A DNA stretch of 18,209 nucleotides from NCBI GenBank assembly GCA_016297555.1, contig JAEDGK010000034.1, positions 1 to 18,209 on the forward strand, in the 5' to 3' direction. The position numbers and the translations under genes were made by a program. Positions 6,217 through 14,636 of the stretch are shown here, one piece after another; position 1 is the stretch's first letter, and each line of letters starts with the position of its first letter. The stretch comes from Clostridiaceae bacterium (GTDB lineage: Bacteria; Bacillota; Clostridia; Oscillospirales; Acutalibacteraceae). The notes below the pieces were generated by a model, which saw only the letters and a program-made list of their open reading frames with translations, was not told the origin of the DNA and made no database searches.

Positions 6217-9200
6217 ACATATTTTTCCTTATCGTCAGGCTTCTCCGAGTGTTTTTGCAGGCAACGGTAATACCAAGCTGCCGAACCCGTGAAATGAGTC
6301 CACCCCGCTCTGCCCGTGATTCCGCTGCCGAAATAAACATCGCCTGCAAGCACATAAGGCTCCGCTCTGTATTTTTCTGCTTTTATCTCGTCTTTATAAA
6401 AACTCAACGGATTGATAGAGGAGATAAGTCTTTCCGCTTCCTCAGATTTGCCCATTTTCAGCATTGCCATAGCAAGCCAAACTGCCGCGTGGGTATATTG
6501 CCCTCCGTTTTCTCTTATTCCCGCCGGATAAGAGGCGATATATCCGATTTCATCTTTTTCTTCTTCGTCAAACGGTGGTGCAAGAAGCCTTATAACTCCG
6601 TGGGAAAACAGCTTTTCATATGCAGTCTTCAACGCTGTTTCTGCTCTGCCGTTTTTGACGCCTATTCCTGAAAAAGCAGCAAAAGCCTGCGGCAAAATAT
6701 CAATAAACCCTCTTTTTCCGAGCATTTCACCGTTTTTCAGGAAAGCTCTTGCGTATCTGTCGCCGCACCATGCATAAGTTTCAACAGATTCTTCAATTTT
6801 TGCGGCGATTTTTTCATATTCATCAGCCTTTTCCGCGAATCCGAACACTCTGCATATCGGCGCTGTCTTTTCAAGCACTATTTTCTGAAACATAGAGAGC
6901 CAAACGCTCTCGCCCGCTTCTACATTTCCGATTTTGCTGAAACCGTCATTCCAATCGCAGAAGCCAATCAATGCCAGACCGTGTTCACCGAATTTAAGCG
7001 AAAAATCCACAGCTCTGATACAATGGAGCAGAACACTTTCCTTAACATCCGATCTGCGAGGTGAAAAATAGCGCTCGTTTTCATCCGGAGCAAGTTCTTC
7101 ACCAAGAATATATGGAATTTCAGTCTCAAAAATGCTTCCGTCACCTGTTTTTTCATAATAGACGGCACAAGTATATGCAAGCCAAAGCATATCGTCGCTG
7201 CACCTTGTCCTTACGCCGCGAATTTTCTGCACGCCGTCAACAAGAACATGCCACCAATGCAGAACATCTCCTTGCTCAAACTGCACTGCGGCGCATCTGA
7301 AAATATGCACGCGTGTGAGATTTGGCTCAAAATCGATAAATGCCAACGAATCCTGAAGCTGATCTCTGAAGCCGTAAGCACCGGAGCACTGACTGAATCC
7401 CGTTCTGCCGTAAAAGCGGCTCTGCTTTATCTGAGAATACAGAAAAGAATTGAAAAGCAAGTTATTCTCTCTGTTTTCGCCGCAAATTCGCTTTGGAATA
7501 ACCAACGCTCCGCCAAACGAAGAAACAGAGGGCATTTTCAGCGCAGACGAAAGCGAAGCGCCCCATGATAAATAAAAATCCAGCGAGGTTTTTCCGCCTG
7601 CCGCAAGTGATATCCGTTTACCCACAGCAACACAGGCATCTGCCGGAATTTCTTCCGACTGTTTTTCATAATTTCCTTCATTAAAATCCTTCCTTGAAAA
7701 GCAGACATAATCGGCGTGTGAATTGCAGGTTACTGCTGAAAATCCCGGAATTTCCGAATTTGAGGTCTCAATAACCGCTCCGTTTGGAAGCCTGTGTGCA
7801 AAAAACGAGCCGCAGCTCTGTCTGTCAACGCCCATGACAGGCAAGATTTCATAAAGCAAATCAAAATTTCTGCTTGCGCCCGATTTATTTTCAATCTTTA
7901 CCGAGCATTTTTTTAACATTCCTCTGTCAGCAATGCTGACGGTCAGTTCAAGACAAACATCGGCGATTTCGGCTGACCAAACGGCTTTTTCAGGTGTGAA
8001 TTCAACTCTTCCGAGCGCGGCAATATCATACAAAACGCCGTTATATTTCATAATCAGCAATTCGCCGCGGTTATCACTCATAGTATCGTTATACCAAGGC
8101 GTCAGCTTGTTCTCTCTTGAATTGATTGCCCATGTAAAGCCTAATGACTTGTCAGATACCATAGTTCCAAAGCTTTTGTTAGCGAACACCATAGTCCAAG
8201 GTATATCAACGGTTGCAGGCGTTTTGTTTATCTCTATTTTGCCGTCTGTAAAGTTATATTGCTTTACTTTGTGTTGTGGATTAAAGGGATATTTATTCTC
8301 CGCGCTAAAAACCGTTTTCAGCGGTTTATAACAGTTTTCTGCCTGAAAATCAACTTTTTCTCCCGGTTCAAGCGTGAAAGCCGCGCTCGCTTCAAGCGCG
8401 CGCTGCTCGGCGCGGCTGTGGAGAGCACAGTCGGCAAGATGCACTCCCCCGCTGACCCCAAGCATCAGCCCGCAGTCCTCGTCAAACATAGCCGTGCGCA
8501 CAGCCGAAGCAATCGGAGAAGAATATCCTTCTTCATGGCTGTATTCAATAACCAAATCTGTTGCTATACCGCAGCTTCTCATTATTTTATTTGCCCTGAT
8601 ATAAGGCACGGCGGCGTTAATATCTTCCTCTCCGTTTATTTTAATCAGAATAATAGGCAAATCTCCCGAAATACCGTAGCTCCAAAGCTCCTTTCTTCCG
8701 AAGCTGCACCTTTCTCCGAGCCTTGTTCCGCTTGTGCTCAGGCGCGGATATAAGGCGGCAGGCAAGATTTTTTGGGCAACCGCTCTTTGTATTGCATCGG
8801 CATAAAACGGATTAACAGCCGCTTTGCCGATATTGCCCGCCCTTACGGTCAGCAATGTGTTCAAAGCCTGCTCCTTGCTTTCTTCAACGGCAACTGCAAG
8901 CGTAAGTGTTCGCTTTGCTCCCGGAACAAGCTCAATATCCGCCGCCAGCTCACAGCAGCAATCGGGATTTCCCCTGCCGCCGTCAAAATTACGGGTGCGA
9001 CCGAGTGAAAAAATGCCCTCGGGCGTTATAAGCGCTTTTTCTCTGTTTGACTGATGAAGAATCTGTGCTTTTTCAATGAAACCCGCCGCTATGGCGCAGG
9101 GAGCATCCGAATCCCGCGCCCGTCTTGAAAAAAGCATACATTGATTTTCTTCGTCCCATTCATCCGTCAAAAAAAGCTTTGAAAATGCGGGATGCGCGCC

Positions 9201-12200
9201 GTAAGCCGCTCTCTTTTCAAGACACGGCTCAAAATAAACGGTCAGTTTGCCGTTAACAGTGTTTTTTCGGCTTGTGTTTTCAACGGTAAAGCTCCTGATT
9301 TCGCAATTAAAACGGCTTAAAACTCTCGTTTTCATTTTCAAACGCAATCCGCTTTTTGCGGCGGTATGCTCTGCTCTGTTTTTAAAAAATTCCGCTCTGA
9401 AACGGGTCGGCGAGCCTGAATCTACAGCCCTGACAAACGGAAGCACCTCTTCTTCACCCGCAAAAACCGCAAAAATACCCTGCGGGCGTGAAATCGGGTC
9501 ATAGCTGTTTACCGTCACATCAACTCCGCCGAAGGTGCTCACTCCCGCTCCGGAATCGGTTATGCAAACCGACAGCCTGCCGTTTGAAAGCACCTGCGCC
9601 TTGGGGCTGAAAACATTGGGATTTTCCGAAACAACATTCTTTCCCTGCACCCGTTCTCTTATATGCGGCATTTCGTGAGTGCGGATATCTTTGAATGTCG
9701 GCGCTGACAACGGTATTTTTTCATCAAGCAGACTTTCCGCTCCGCGCATACTCTCATCACGCATAAATCTTTTCTGAAAACAACTGCCGTGGAGAAAGTT
9801 ATCTGCCGAAAGCAGGCTCATGCCTACATGATGCGCCATAAACGAATTGACTACGGTGAATTTTCCGTTTATTTTGCGTGTATAGTCAACCGCCTCGCAA
9901 AATCCGTATTTTCCTTTTGCGCCGATATCCGACAGCCTTTTCAGGTTTTTAAGTGAGTCATCGGGAGCAAAAGGCAAAGTCAGGAATGAGGAATAAGGAG
10001 AAACCACCGTTTCTTTGTCAAGTCCGTGCTTCAAAGCAAGCAGCTGCACTCCGTGAGCCTTATATTGATAATTAAGATTTCCGTCAAATGCATAAAATCC
10101 GCTTTCCGAAATTCCGAACGGCTTTTTGCCCGCTCTCTTTTTCTGGCAATATAGGCAAAAACTCAGCGATTCCCTGCTGAGGCTTCCTCTCGGAGCAGGT
10201 ATGAATATATATGGCATAAAATATTCAAACATTGTGCCCGTCCATGAAGCAAGCCCGCCATATCTGCCGCCCGAAACCAAAATTCTGCCCAAAGCCCCCC
10301 AGTGCTTTTTTGAAACAATCCTTTTCGCGACGGCAAAATAAGCCGTCATGCGAGCCTCACTCATATACAAATCATAGCATGACACACTTTTTTCTCCGCT
10401 TTCAGGCTCAATTCCGATATAAAATAGCTTTTTTCTCTCATTAAAAAGCGGAAGCAAATCGGTTTCGGCAATCAGCTTTTCAATTCTTTTTATCTGTACT
10501 TCAAGCGCGGGACATTCGGGCAGATATTCGCGCAAGCCCTCTTTTAAGGCGGTGAGGCAGCAAAGGAAGTTGCCGCTGTCAACAGTCGAAACAAAGCGCG
10601 GATTTAACGCCTGTGTTGTTTGAGTATCATACCAATTCAGCAGATTTCCTTTATATTTTTCAAGCTTTTCAACCGTTCCGAGGCTCAGATTAAGCCGCAT
10701 ATTAAGCTCAGCCGTGCTGATAAAGCCCATATCCCGAGCCGCAAGAAATGAAGCGAGCATCAAGCCGATATTTGTGGGCGAAGTGCGGCGCGCAATGGCT
10801 CTGACGGGATAAAACTGAATATTATCGGGCGGCAAAAAATTATTCTCCCTGCCGCATAAATCGTCAAAAAATCCCCACATTTCATAGGCGTAAGCAGTCA
10901 CTTCTTCCCGCTGACCCGAGCGCACCTTATATTTCCTCGGTTTAATTTCGGTTGTGCTGAAAAGCGTTAGCGGTATATCGGCAAGAATTATCAGCCCTAT
11001 CAGGCGGTGTATAGGCAAGCCGAATATAAGCAACGCCGCCGACACTGCCGCGCTCGGTATGCATAAAAGCAGCATACCGCCCAAGGTTTTTGCCCCCTCG
11101 CTCTGCGCCGCAGTTGTCCACTCAAGAAGCTTCTTTTTGCTCACAAAAAGTCGCCAAATCGCTTTGCTCGCCGCATCAACGCAGACAAAGCTTTCCCTTG
11201 CAGAAAAAGCTGTCTGCATTAATGCTCTCAAAAAAGCGTTCAGCGCCGCAGGAATATTTTTTGAAAAATAAAGGCGCGAAAGCGACGGAATTCCTCCGTC
11301 AAGCAATGCACGGACTGCACAGAAAAGGCTGCGTGACGCAATCGCAAGCAGGCACACGGCGGCAACGGTTATCCCCTCATAGCCCTGAATTACCATTGAT
11401 GCAAATATTGAAGCTAAGCACATTGCGGGAGCAAGACTTCGCCTGAGATTATCAAACATCTTATATCTTGAAAGAGAGTTTAGCGGATTTTTGCCGAATA
11501 TAAACCCTATATTCTGCCAATCTCCCCTTACCCAACGGTGCAGACGCCGGTAATATGAACCCACGCTCTGCGGAAATCCCTCGCTTATCTGAACATCCGG
11601 CACAAAGCCCGCCCTGAGATATCCGCTCTCAACAATATCGTGGCTTAAAACCGTTTCCCGCGGCAAGCCCGAATTCAGAAGCTCATAATAGGCATCAACA
11701 TCTATCAGCCCCTTGCCGCTGAAAATTCCCTCTCCGAATAAATCCTGATACTTTTCCGCCGAAAGCGAATCATAAGACGAAAATCCCGCGTCGCCCACCA
11801 TAACCGCCGCAAATGCGCTTGATTTGGAATTAAGTCTGTTTTCGGTTCGCGGCACAAGAATTCCGTAACCCGAAACAACTCTGCCGCCAGAAATAACAGG
11901 TCTGTTAAGCGGATGCTCCGCTATTGCAACAAGCTCTCTTGCCGAATCAAACATAAGCTGTGTGTCGGCATCAAGAGCAATGAGATATTTAATTTTTTCA
12001 AGTCTATCTGTATCGCCGTGAAGAAGAATAAAACCTTTTGAATTACCCTTTACAGCCCTGATAAGCTCCGTTATTGCTCCCCTTTTGCGTTCTCTGCCGA
12101 TGAATTCTTCTTGGGTCTGTGAATATGACCTCGGCCTTACCGCCGCAATAAATCCCCCGCCGTATTTTCCGTTAAGCCTGTCAACAGCTTCACGCAACGC

Positions 12201-13265
12201 TTTAAGCTTCAGCTTATCATCGGGGCGTTTCGGCATTTCCGAGCCATTAAAATCCGCAAGACAGCAAACGCTTATCCCGTCGGAACGGTTGCTGAGATAC
12301 AGCTCCTCAAGGCGGCTTTCAAGCTCCTTTATTCCGTCTGCAGACGGCATTATCACGGAAACGGTTATCATTGCCTCGGCGCGGCGCATAAGCTCCTCGG
12401 AAGCTTCGAGCCTCGGAAATCTCTTGGGCACAACTCCGCGCATTGAGGCTTCCTCAATCGGGCTGTGCAAAAGCTCCCACAGCGGAAAGAAAAGCAAAAT
12501 TCCCACAATCGGCTCCGAAAAAAGTATTGCCGCCGCGACTGATGACGCAAGAGGCATTATAACCTCCATTGCCAAAAACAACCTGCCCCTCCTTTTCGAT
12601 TTGACGGCAGGAAAAATATATTTTCCTATGTGTCCGCCGCTCTTTTGAGATTTTTCCAGCGCTTCCTTTGCAATTCTTTCAGCCGAACAGCCTCTCTTCT
12701 GAGCAAGGGCGGAAATCTGTCGCCTGTATCTGCTCTTTGTTTCGCAGTCCATATGAGGATATGCTCCCGCAGGGTCGGCGGCAAGAATTTTTTCAGCCTC
12801 AAAAAGGCTTTCGGATATGCGTTCAAAATCCGTCTCCGCCATTCTGCGCAGAGATGAAATTGCATTTTCAAGCTGTTTTAAGGCATTCTTTCCGTCTTTG
12901 CCCACGCTCTTCGCCGCAATATCAATAAGGGCGCAGGTTATTGCAAGGGGCAGATATTCCGCTTCAAAGCCTTTTAGACCCGTTTGCGAAAAAAAGGAAA
13001 TAATTCCTTCATCATTCGGCAAAACTCCCTTTCGGCACATTTTTAAGCAACGCTCAAAAAGACCCGGAAGCAGTTCCGAGTCTTTAAGAAATTTCTGCAC
13101 AATTCGGCATTCCCGTGCAGCATTCTGCGCCTGACGCCCGAGGATATAGTAATTATCGGAAAGCCTGCGCGACACTTCCGATTCGGGCTTTTTCAAAGGC
13201 GGCTTTGCTCCGCGTCGGAAAGCTCTTTCGGCATTTTTCATAGCGGTTACAAGGCTTTCTCTCAT
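6213..13265 (-). CDS. Cyclic beta-1,2-glucan synthase-like enzyme (GT84, glycoamylase/GH189-like and GH94 domains)
   Basis: This 2350-residue membrane enzyme has the NdvB/ChvB/Cgs architecture. Residues 1-225 form a soluble helical head. Six probable membrane helices lie as pairs at ~230-268, 612-660 and 730-780. Between the first two pairs is a GT84-type glycosyltransferase with D432-A-D434, a SHD motif at H542-D543 and HRWVRGDWQ at H576-R577-W578. The family uses UDP-glucose to build beta-1,2-glucan. Residues ~800-1220 match the glycoamylase-like cyclisation domain (GISESGFYAFDGN around E1054 and D1061; MAHHVGMSLL at 1143). From ~1260 follows a GH94 phosphorylase-like half with LWSYGISGDLP near 1528, CDWNDG at D2104-D2107, AEPYVLAGDVY near E2302 and a final GWTHFTGSAAWYYR; in the family this half trims chain length. 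It is somewhat shorter than proteobacterial relatives (~2,800). All key motifs look intact, so it is probably active. ATG start with AAGGA upstream, 18 nt after the small membrane gene. Product cyclisation is inferred from the family. Confidence 0.88.
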   Translation of the reverse strand: MRESLVTAMKNAERAFRRGAKPPLKKPESEVSRRLSDNYYILGRQAQNAARECRIVQKFLKDSELLPGLFERCLKMCRKGVLPNDEGIISFFSQTGLKGFEAEYLPLAITCALIDIAAKSVGKDGKNALKQLENAISSLRRMAETDFERISESLFEAEKILAADPAGAYPHMDCETKSRYRRQISALAQKRGCSAERIAKEALEKSQKSGGHIGKYIFPAVKSKRRGRLFLAMEVIMPLASSVAAAILFSEPIVGILLFFPLWELLHSPIEEASMRGVVPKRFPRLEASEELMRRAEAMITVSVIMPSADGIKELESRLEELYLSNRSDGISVCCLADFNGSEMPKRPDDKLKLKALREAVDRLNGKYGGGFIAAVRPRSYSQTQEEFIGRERKRGAITELIRAVKGNSKGFILLHGDTDRLEKIKYLIALDADTQLMFDSARELVAIAEHPLNRPVISGGRVVSGYGILVPRTENRLNSKSSAFAAVMVGDAGFSSYDSLSAEKYQDLFGEGIFSGKGLIDVDAYYELLNSGLPRETVLSHDIVESGYLRAGFVPDVQISEGFPQSVGSYYRRLHRWVRGDWQNIGFIFGKNPLNSLSRYKMFDNLRRSLAPAMCLASIFASMVIQGYEGITVAAVCLLAIASRSLFCAVRALLDGGIPSLSRLYFSKNIPAALNAFLRALMQTAFSARESFVCVDAASKAIWRLFVSKKKLLEWTTAAQSEGAKTLGGMLLLCIPSAAVSAALLIFGLPIHRLIGLIILADIPLTLFSTTEIKPRKYKVRSGQREEVTAYAYEMWGFFDDLCGRENNFLPPDNIQFYPVRAIARRTSPTNIGLMLASFLAARDMGFISTAELNMRLNLSLGTVEKLEKYKGNLLNWYDTQTTQALNPRFVSTVDSGNFLCCLTALKEGLREYLPECPALEVQIKRIEKLIAETDLLPLFNERKKLFYIGIEPESGEKSVSCYDLYMSEARMTAYFAVAKRIVSKKHWGALGRILVSGGRYGGLASWTGTMFEYFMPYIFIPAPRGSLSRESLSFCLYCQKKRAGKKPFGISESGFYAFDGNLNYQYKAHGVQLLALKHGLDKETVVSPYSSFLTLPFAPDDSLKNLKRLSDIGAKGKYGFCEAVDYTRKINGKFTVVNSFMAHHVGMSLLSADNFLHGSCFQKRFMRDESMRGAESLLDEKIPLSAPTFKDIRTHEMPHIRERVQGKNVVSENPNVFSPKAQVLSNGRLSVCITDSGAGVSTFGGVDVTVNSYDPISRPQGIFAVFAGEEEVLPFVRAVDSGSPTRFRAEFFKNRAEHTAAKSGLRLKMKTRVLSRFNCEIRSFTVENTSRKNTVNGKLTVYFEPCLEKRAAYGAHPAFSKLFLTDEWDEENQCMLFSRRARDSDAPCAIAAGFIEKAQILHQSNREKALITPEGIFSLGRTRNFDGGRGNPDCCCELAADIELVPGAKRTLTLAVAVEESKEQALNTLLTVRAGNIGKAAVNPFYADAIQRAVAQKILPAALYPRLSTSGTRLGERCSFGRKELWSYGISGDLPIILIKINGEEDINAAVPYIRANKIMRSCGIATDLVIEYSHEEGYSSPIASAVRTAMFDEDCGLMLGVSGGVHLADCALHSRAEQRALEASAAFTLEPGEKVDFQAENCYKPLKTVFSAENKYPFNPQHKVKQYNFTDGKIEINKTPATVDIPWTMVFANKSFGTMVSDKSLGFTWAINSRENKLTPWYNDTMSDNRGELLIMKYNGVLYDIAALGRVEFTPEKAVWSAEIADVCLELTVSIADRGMLKKCSVKIENKSGASRNFDLLYEILPVMGVDRQSCGSFFAHRLPNGAVIETSNSEIPGFSAVTCNSHADYVCFSRKDFNEGNYEKQSEEIPADACVAVGKRISLAAGGKTSLDFYLSWGASLSSALKMPSVSSFGGALVIPKRICGENRENNLLFNSFLYSQIKQSRFYGRTGFSQCSGAYGFRDQLQDSLAFIDFEPNLTRVHIFRCAAVQFEQGDVLHWWHVLVDGVQKIRGVRTRCSDDMLWLAYTCAVYYEKTGDGSIFETEIPYILGEELAPDENERYFSPRRSDVKESVLLHCIRAVDFSLKFGEHGLALIGFCDWNDGFSKIGNVEAGESVWLSMFQKIVLEKTAPICRVFGFAEKADEYEKIAAKIEESVETYAWCGDRYARAFLKNGEMLGKRGFIDILPQAFAAFSGIGVKNGRAETALKTAYEKLFSHGVIRLLAPPFDEEEKDEIGYIASYPAGIRENGGQYTHAAVWLAMAMLKMGKSEEAERLISSINPLSFYKDEIKAEKYRAEPYVLAGDVYFGSGITGRAGWTHFTGSAAWYYRCLQKHSEKPDDKEKYV

Positions 13266-13283
13266 AAAATCAAATCCTTTCAG

Positions 13284-13424
13284 CTATCTGCGCCAAAATC
13301 TGAGCGCCAGCAAGCCGCAGAACAATGCCGCAGCCGCAATTACAATTCTTTTGAAAATATCGATTATTCTGACTGTTTTGAAAGCTGTATTGGCAACTCT
13401 GATTGCTTTTGTTATATCGTTCAT
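13284..13424 (-). CDS. 46-residue single-helix membrane protein
   Basis: This small gene begins at the ATG at 13424-13422 and ends with TAG at 13286-13284. It encodes 46 residues: a basic amphipathic N-terminal half (MNDITKAIRVANTAFKTVR), then a hydrophobic helix at ~25-42 (RIVIAAAALFCGLLALRF) and a WRR end. Its ribosome binding site, GGAGGGTG, is five bases from the start and formed by the last two glycine codons and stop of spoVAD, which ends only 4 nt before this ATG. That tight coupling is the main evidence that it is real. It resembles no family I know. A role as a membrane partner or anchor for the neighbouring synthase or SpoVAD is only a guess. Confidence 0.7.
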   Translation of the reverse strand: MNDITKAIRVANTAFKTVRIIDIFKRIVIAAAALFCGLLALRFWRR

Positions 13425-13428
13425 TTTA

Positions 13429-14445
13429 TCACCCTCCGGTCAGTAATACCCCGTGAGCCACGGAGGGAATTGATTCACTCTGAAGCGAGGAAACGCTCGA
13501 CATCAGCGCGCCCGTGCCCACAAACAAAACTCTTTTAAGCTCGCCGTTTTCAATTTTATTAAAGATATCGGAGCAAACCACGGCACCGCTACACCCGCAG
13601 CCCGAACCGCCTGCTCCTATTTCTTTTTGCTTCACAATGTCATAAAGTATCAACCCGCAATCGTCCTGAACTGCGGATATATCAATGTTTTCCTGCTTTA
13701 TCATCAGCTCGCAAAGCAGCTCCGAGCCGACCGCGCCGAGATCTCCCGTCAAAATCAGGTCATAATCTCCCGGAACGGTGTTTGTGTCATTGAGAAAATC
13801 GGCTATGGTTCTGCACGCGGCGGGGGCCATTGCCGCGCCCATATTATTGGGGTCTTTTATTCCGTAATCCTGAATTCTGCCGATAATGACTTTTTCTATA
13901 TGAATTTTTGACTCTTTTCCGCTGACTATTGCCGCTCCTGCGGCGGTTGCAGTCCACTGGGCGGTCGGTGTGCGCTGACCTCCGTATTCAAGCGGCATAC
14001 GGAACTGCTTTTCGGCGGAGCAGAAATGAGAGGAGGTTGACGCCGCGGCAGTTTCGGCTATTCGGCTGTCAACGCAGACTGCCGCCGCCGCAAGCGAAAG
14101 CGCCATTGTTGAGCACGCTCCGTACACACCCGCAAACGGTATTCCAAGCTCCCTGATGCCGAAGGTTGTTCCCGTGCATTGGTTTAAAAGGTCGCCCGCA
14201 AAAATAACATCAACATCGGCAGGAGAAATTCCCGCCTTTGATATGGCTCGGGTTAAAGCATCACGGTGAATGACGCTTTCCGCCTTTTCCCACGATTTTT
14301 CACCGGCGGTGGCGTCGTCATAAATATAATCGAGCTTGCCGCCGACAGGACCCTCCCCCTCTTTTTTGCCGCCTACTGCGGCATATCCTGCAATTCCCGG
14401 CGCAGAGGGCAAAAGCAAAGTGTATCTTCCTTGCCTGACAGGCAT
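13429..14445 (-). CDS. spoVAD: Stage V sporulation protein AD
   Basis: The 338-residue product matches SpoVAD in length and motifs and has a thiolase-like fold. Recognisable segments include LPSAPGIAGYAAVGGKK near the start, VIFAGDLLNQCTGTTFGIRELGIPFAGVYGACSTM with C111 at the position of the thiolase nucleophile, ASTSSHFCSAEKQFRMPLEYGGQRTPTAQWTAT (about 133-165), and a glycine-rich C-terminus ending HGVLLTGG. In Bacillus, SpoVAD is the dipicolinic-acid-binding part of the SpoVA channel that loads calcium dipicolinate into the spore core. The start ATG has GAGGTG five bases upstream. spoVAC and spoVAE, its usual neighbours, are absent on both sides; instead a 46-residue membrane protein and the glucan synthase follow. 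A forespore promoter candidate lies upstream. Confidence 0.95.
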   Translation of the reverse strand: MPVRQGRYTLLLPSAPGIAGYAAVGGKKEGEGPVGGKLDYIYDDATAGEKSWEKAESVIHRDALTRAISKAGISPADVDVIFAGDLLNQCTGTTFGIRELGIPFAGVYGACSTMALSLAAAAVCVDSRIAETAAASTSSHFCSAEKQFRMPLEYGGQRTPTAQWTATAAGAAIVSGKESKIHIEKVIIGRIQDYGIKDPNNMGAAMAPAACRTIADFLNDTNTVPGDYDLILTGDLGAVGSELLCELMIKQENIDISAVQDDCGLILYDIVKQKEIGAGGSGCGCSGAVVCSDIFNKIENGELKRVLFVGTGALMSSVSSLQSESIPSVAHGVLLTGG

Positions 14446-14476
14446 AAAATCACCTCAAAATTTAGCTGTTTGAAAG

Positions 14477-14506
14477 TAGTATTTGCACGGTTTTGTCTTA
14501 ATATAC
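14477..14506 (-). promoter_or_regulatory. Possible sigma-G-like promoter upstream of spoVAD
   Basis: On the minus strand GTATA (14506-14502) fits the sigma-G -35 pattern. An 18-nt spacer leads to AATACTA (14483-14477), one base off the CATnnTA type -10 element. It lies about 20-30 nt upstream of the spoVAD ribosome binding site. spoVA genes are sigma-G targets in Bacillus, which makes the match plausible, but the gap is AT-rich and such matches occur by chance. Confidence 0.4.
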
Positions 14507-14574
14507 TTAATGAATGTAAATGCAAAACGGACTTGCAAGCATATAATCCTCAGCCACGGGAACAGCGATTTATC

Positions 14575-14616
14575 CAAAACAAAAAACGGCGGCGCCGTTT
14601 TTAAACAGCGCCGCCG
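14575..14616 (-). terminator. Intrinsic terminator of the GDPD gene
   Basis: Minus-strand CGGCGGCGC (14616-14608) pairs perfectly with GCGCCGCCG (14595-14587) across a 12-nt loop, and the transcript continues as UUUUUUGUUUU. It starts 20 nt after the GDPD stop codon and separates that gene from spoVAD. Confidence 0.9.
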
Positions 14617-14636
14617 CTCACATTATTGTATTGATT

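Noticed and set aside
12085..12648. 187-codon plus-strand frame, and other plus-strand frames between 6249 and 13134
   Set aside because: They lie antisense inside the glucan synthase gene, whose motifs are intact across these regions; the products are low-complexity Ser/Arg/Phe mixtures without a ribosome binding site or family match.
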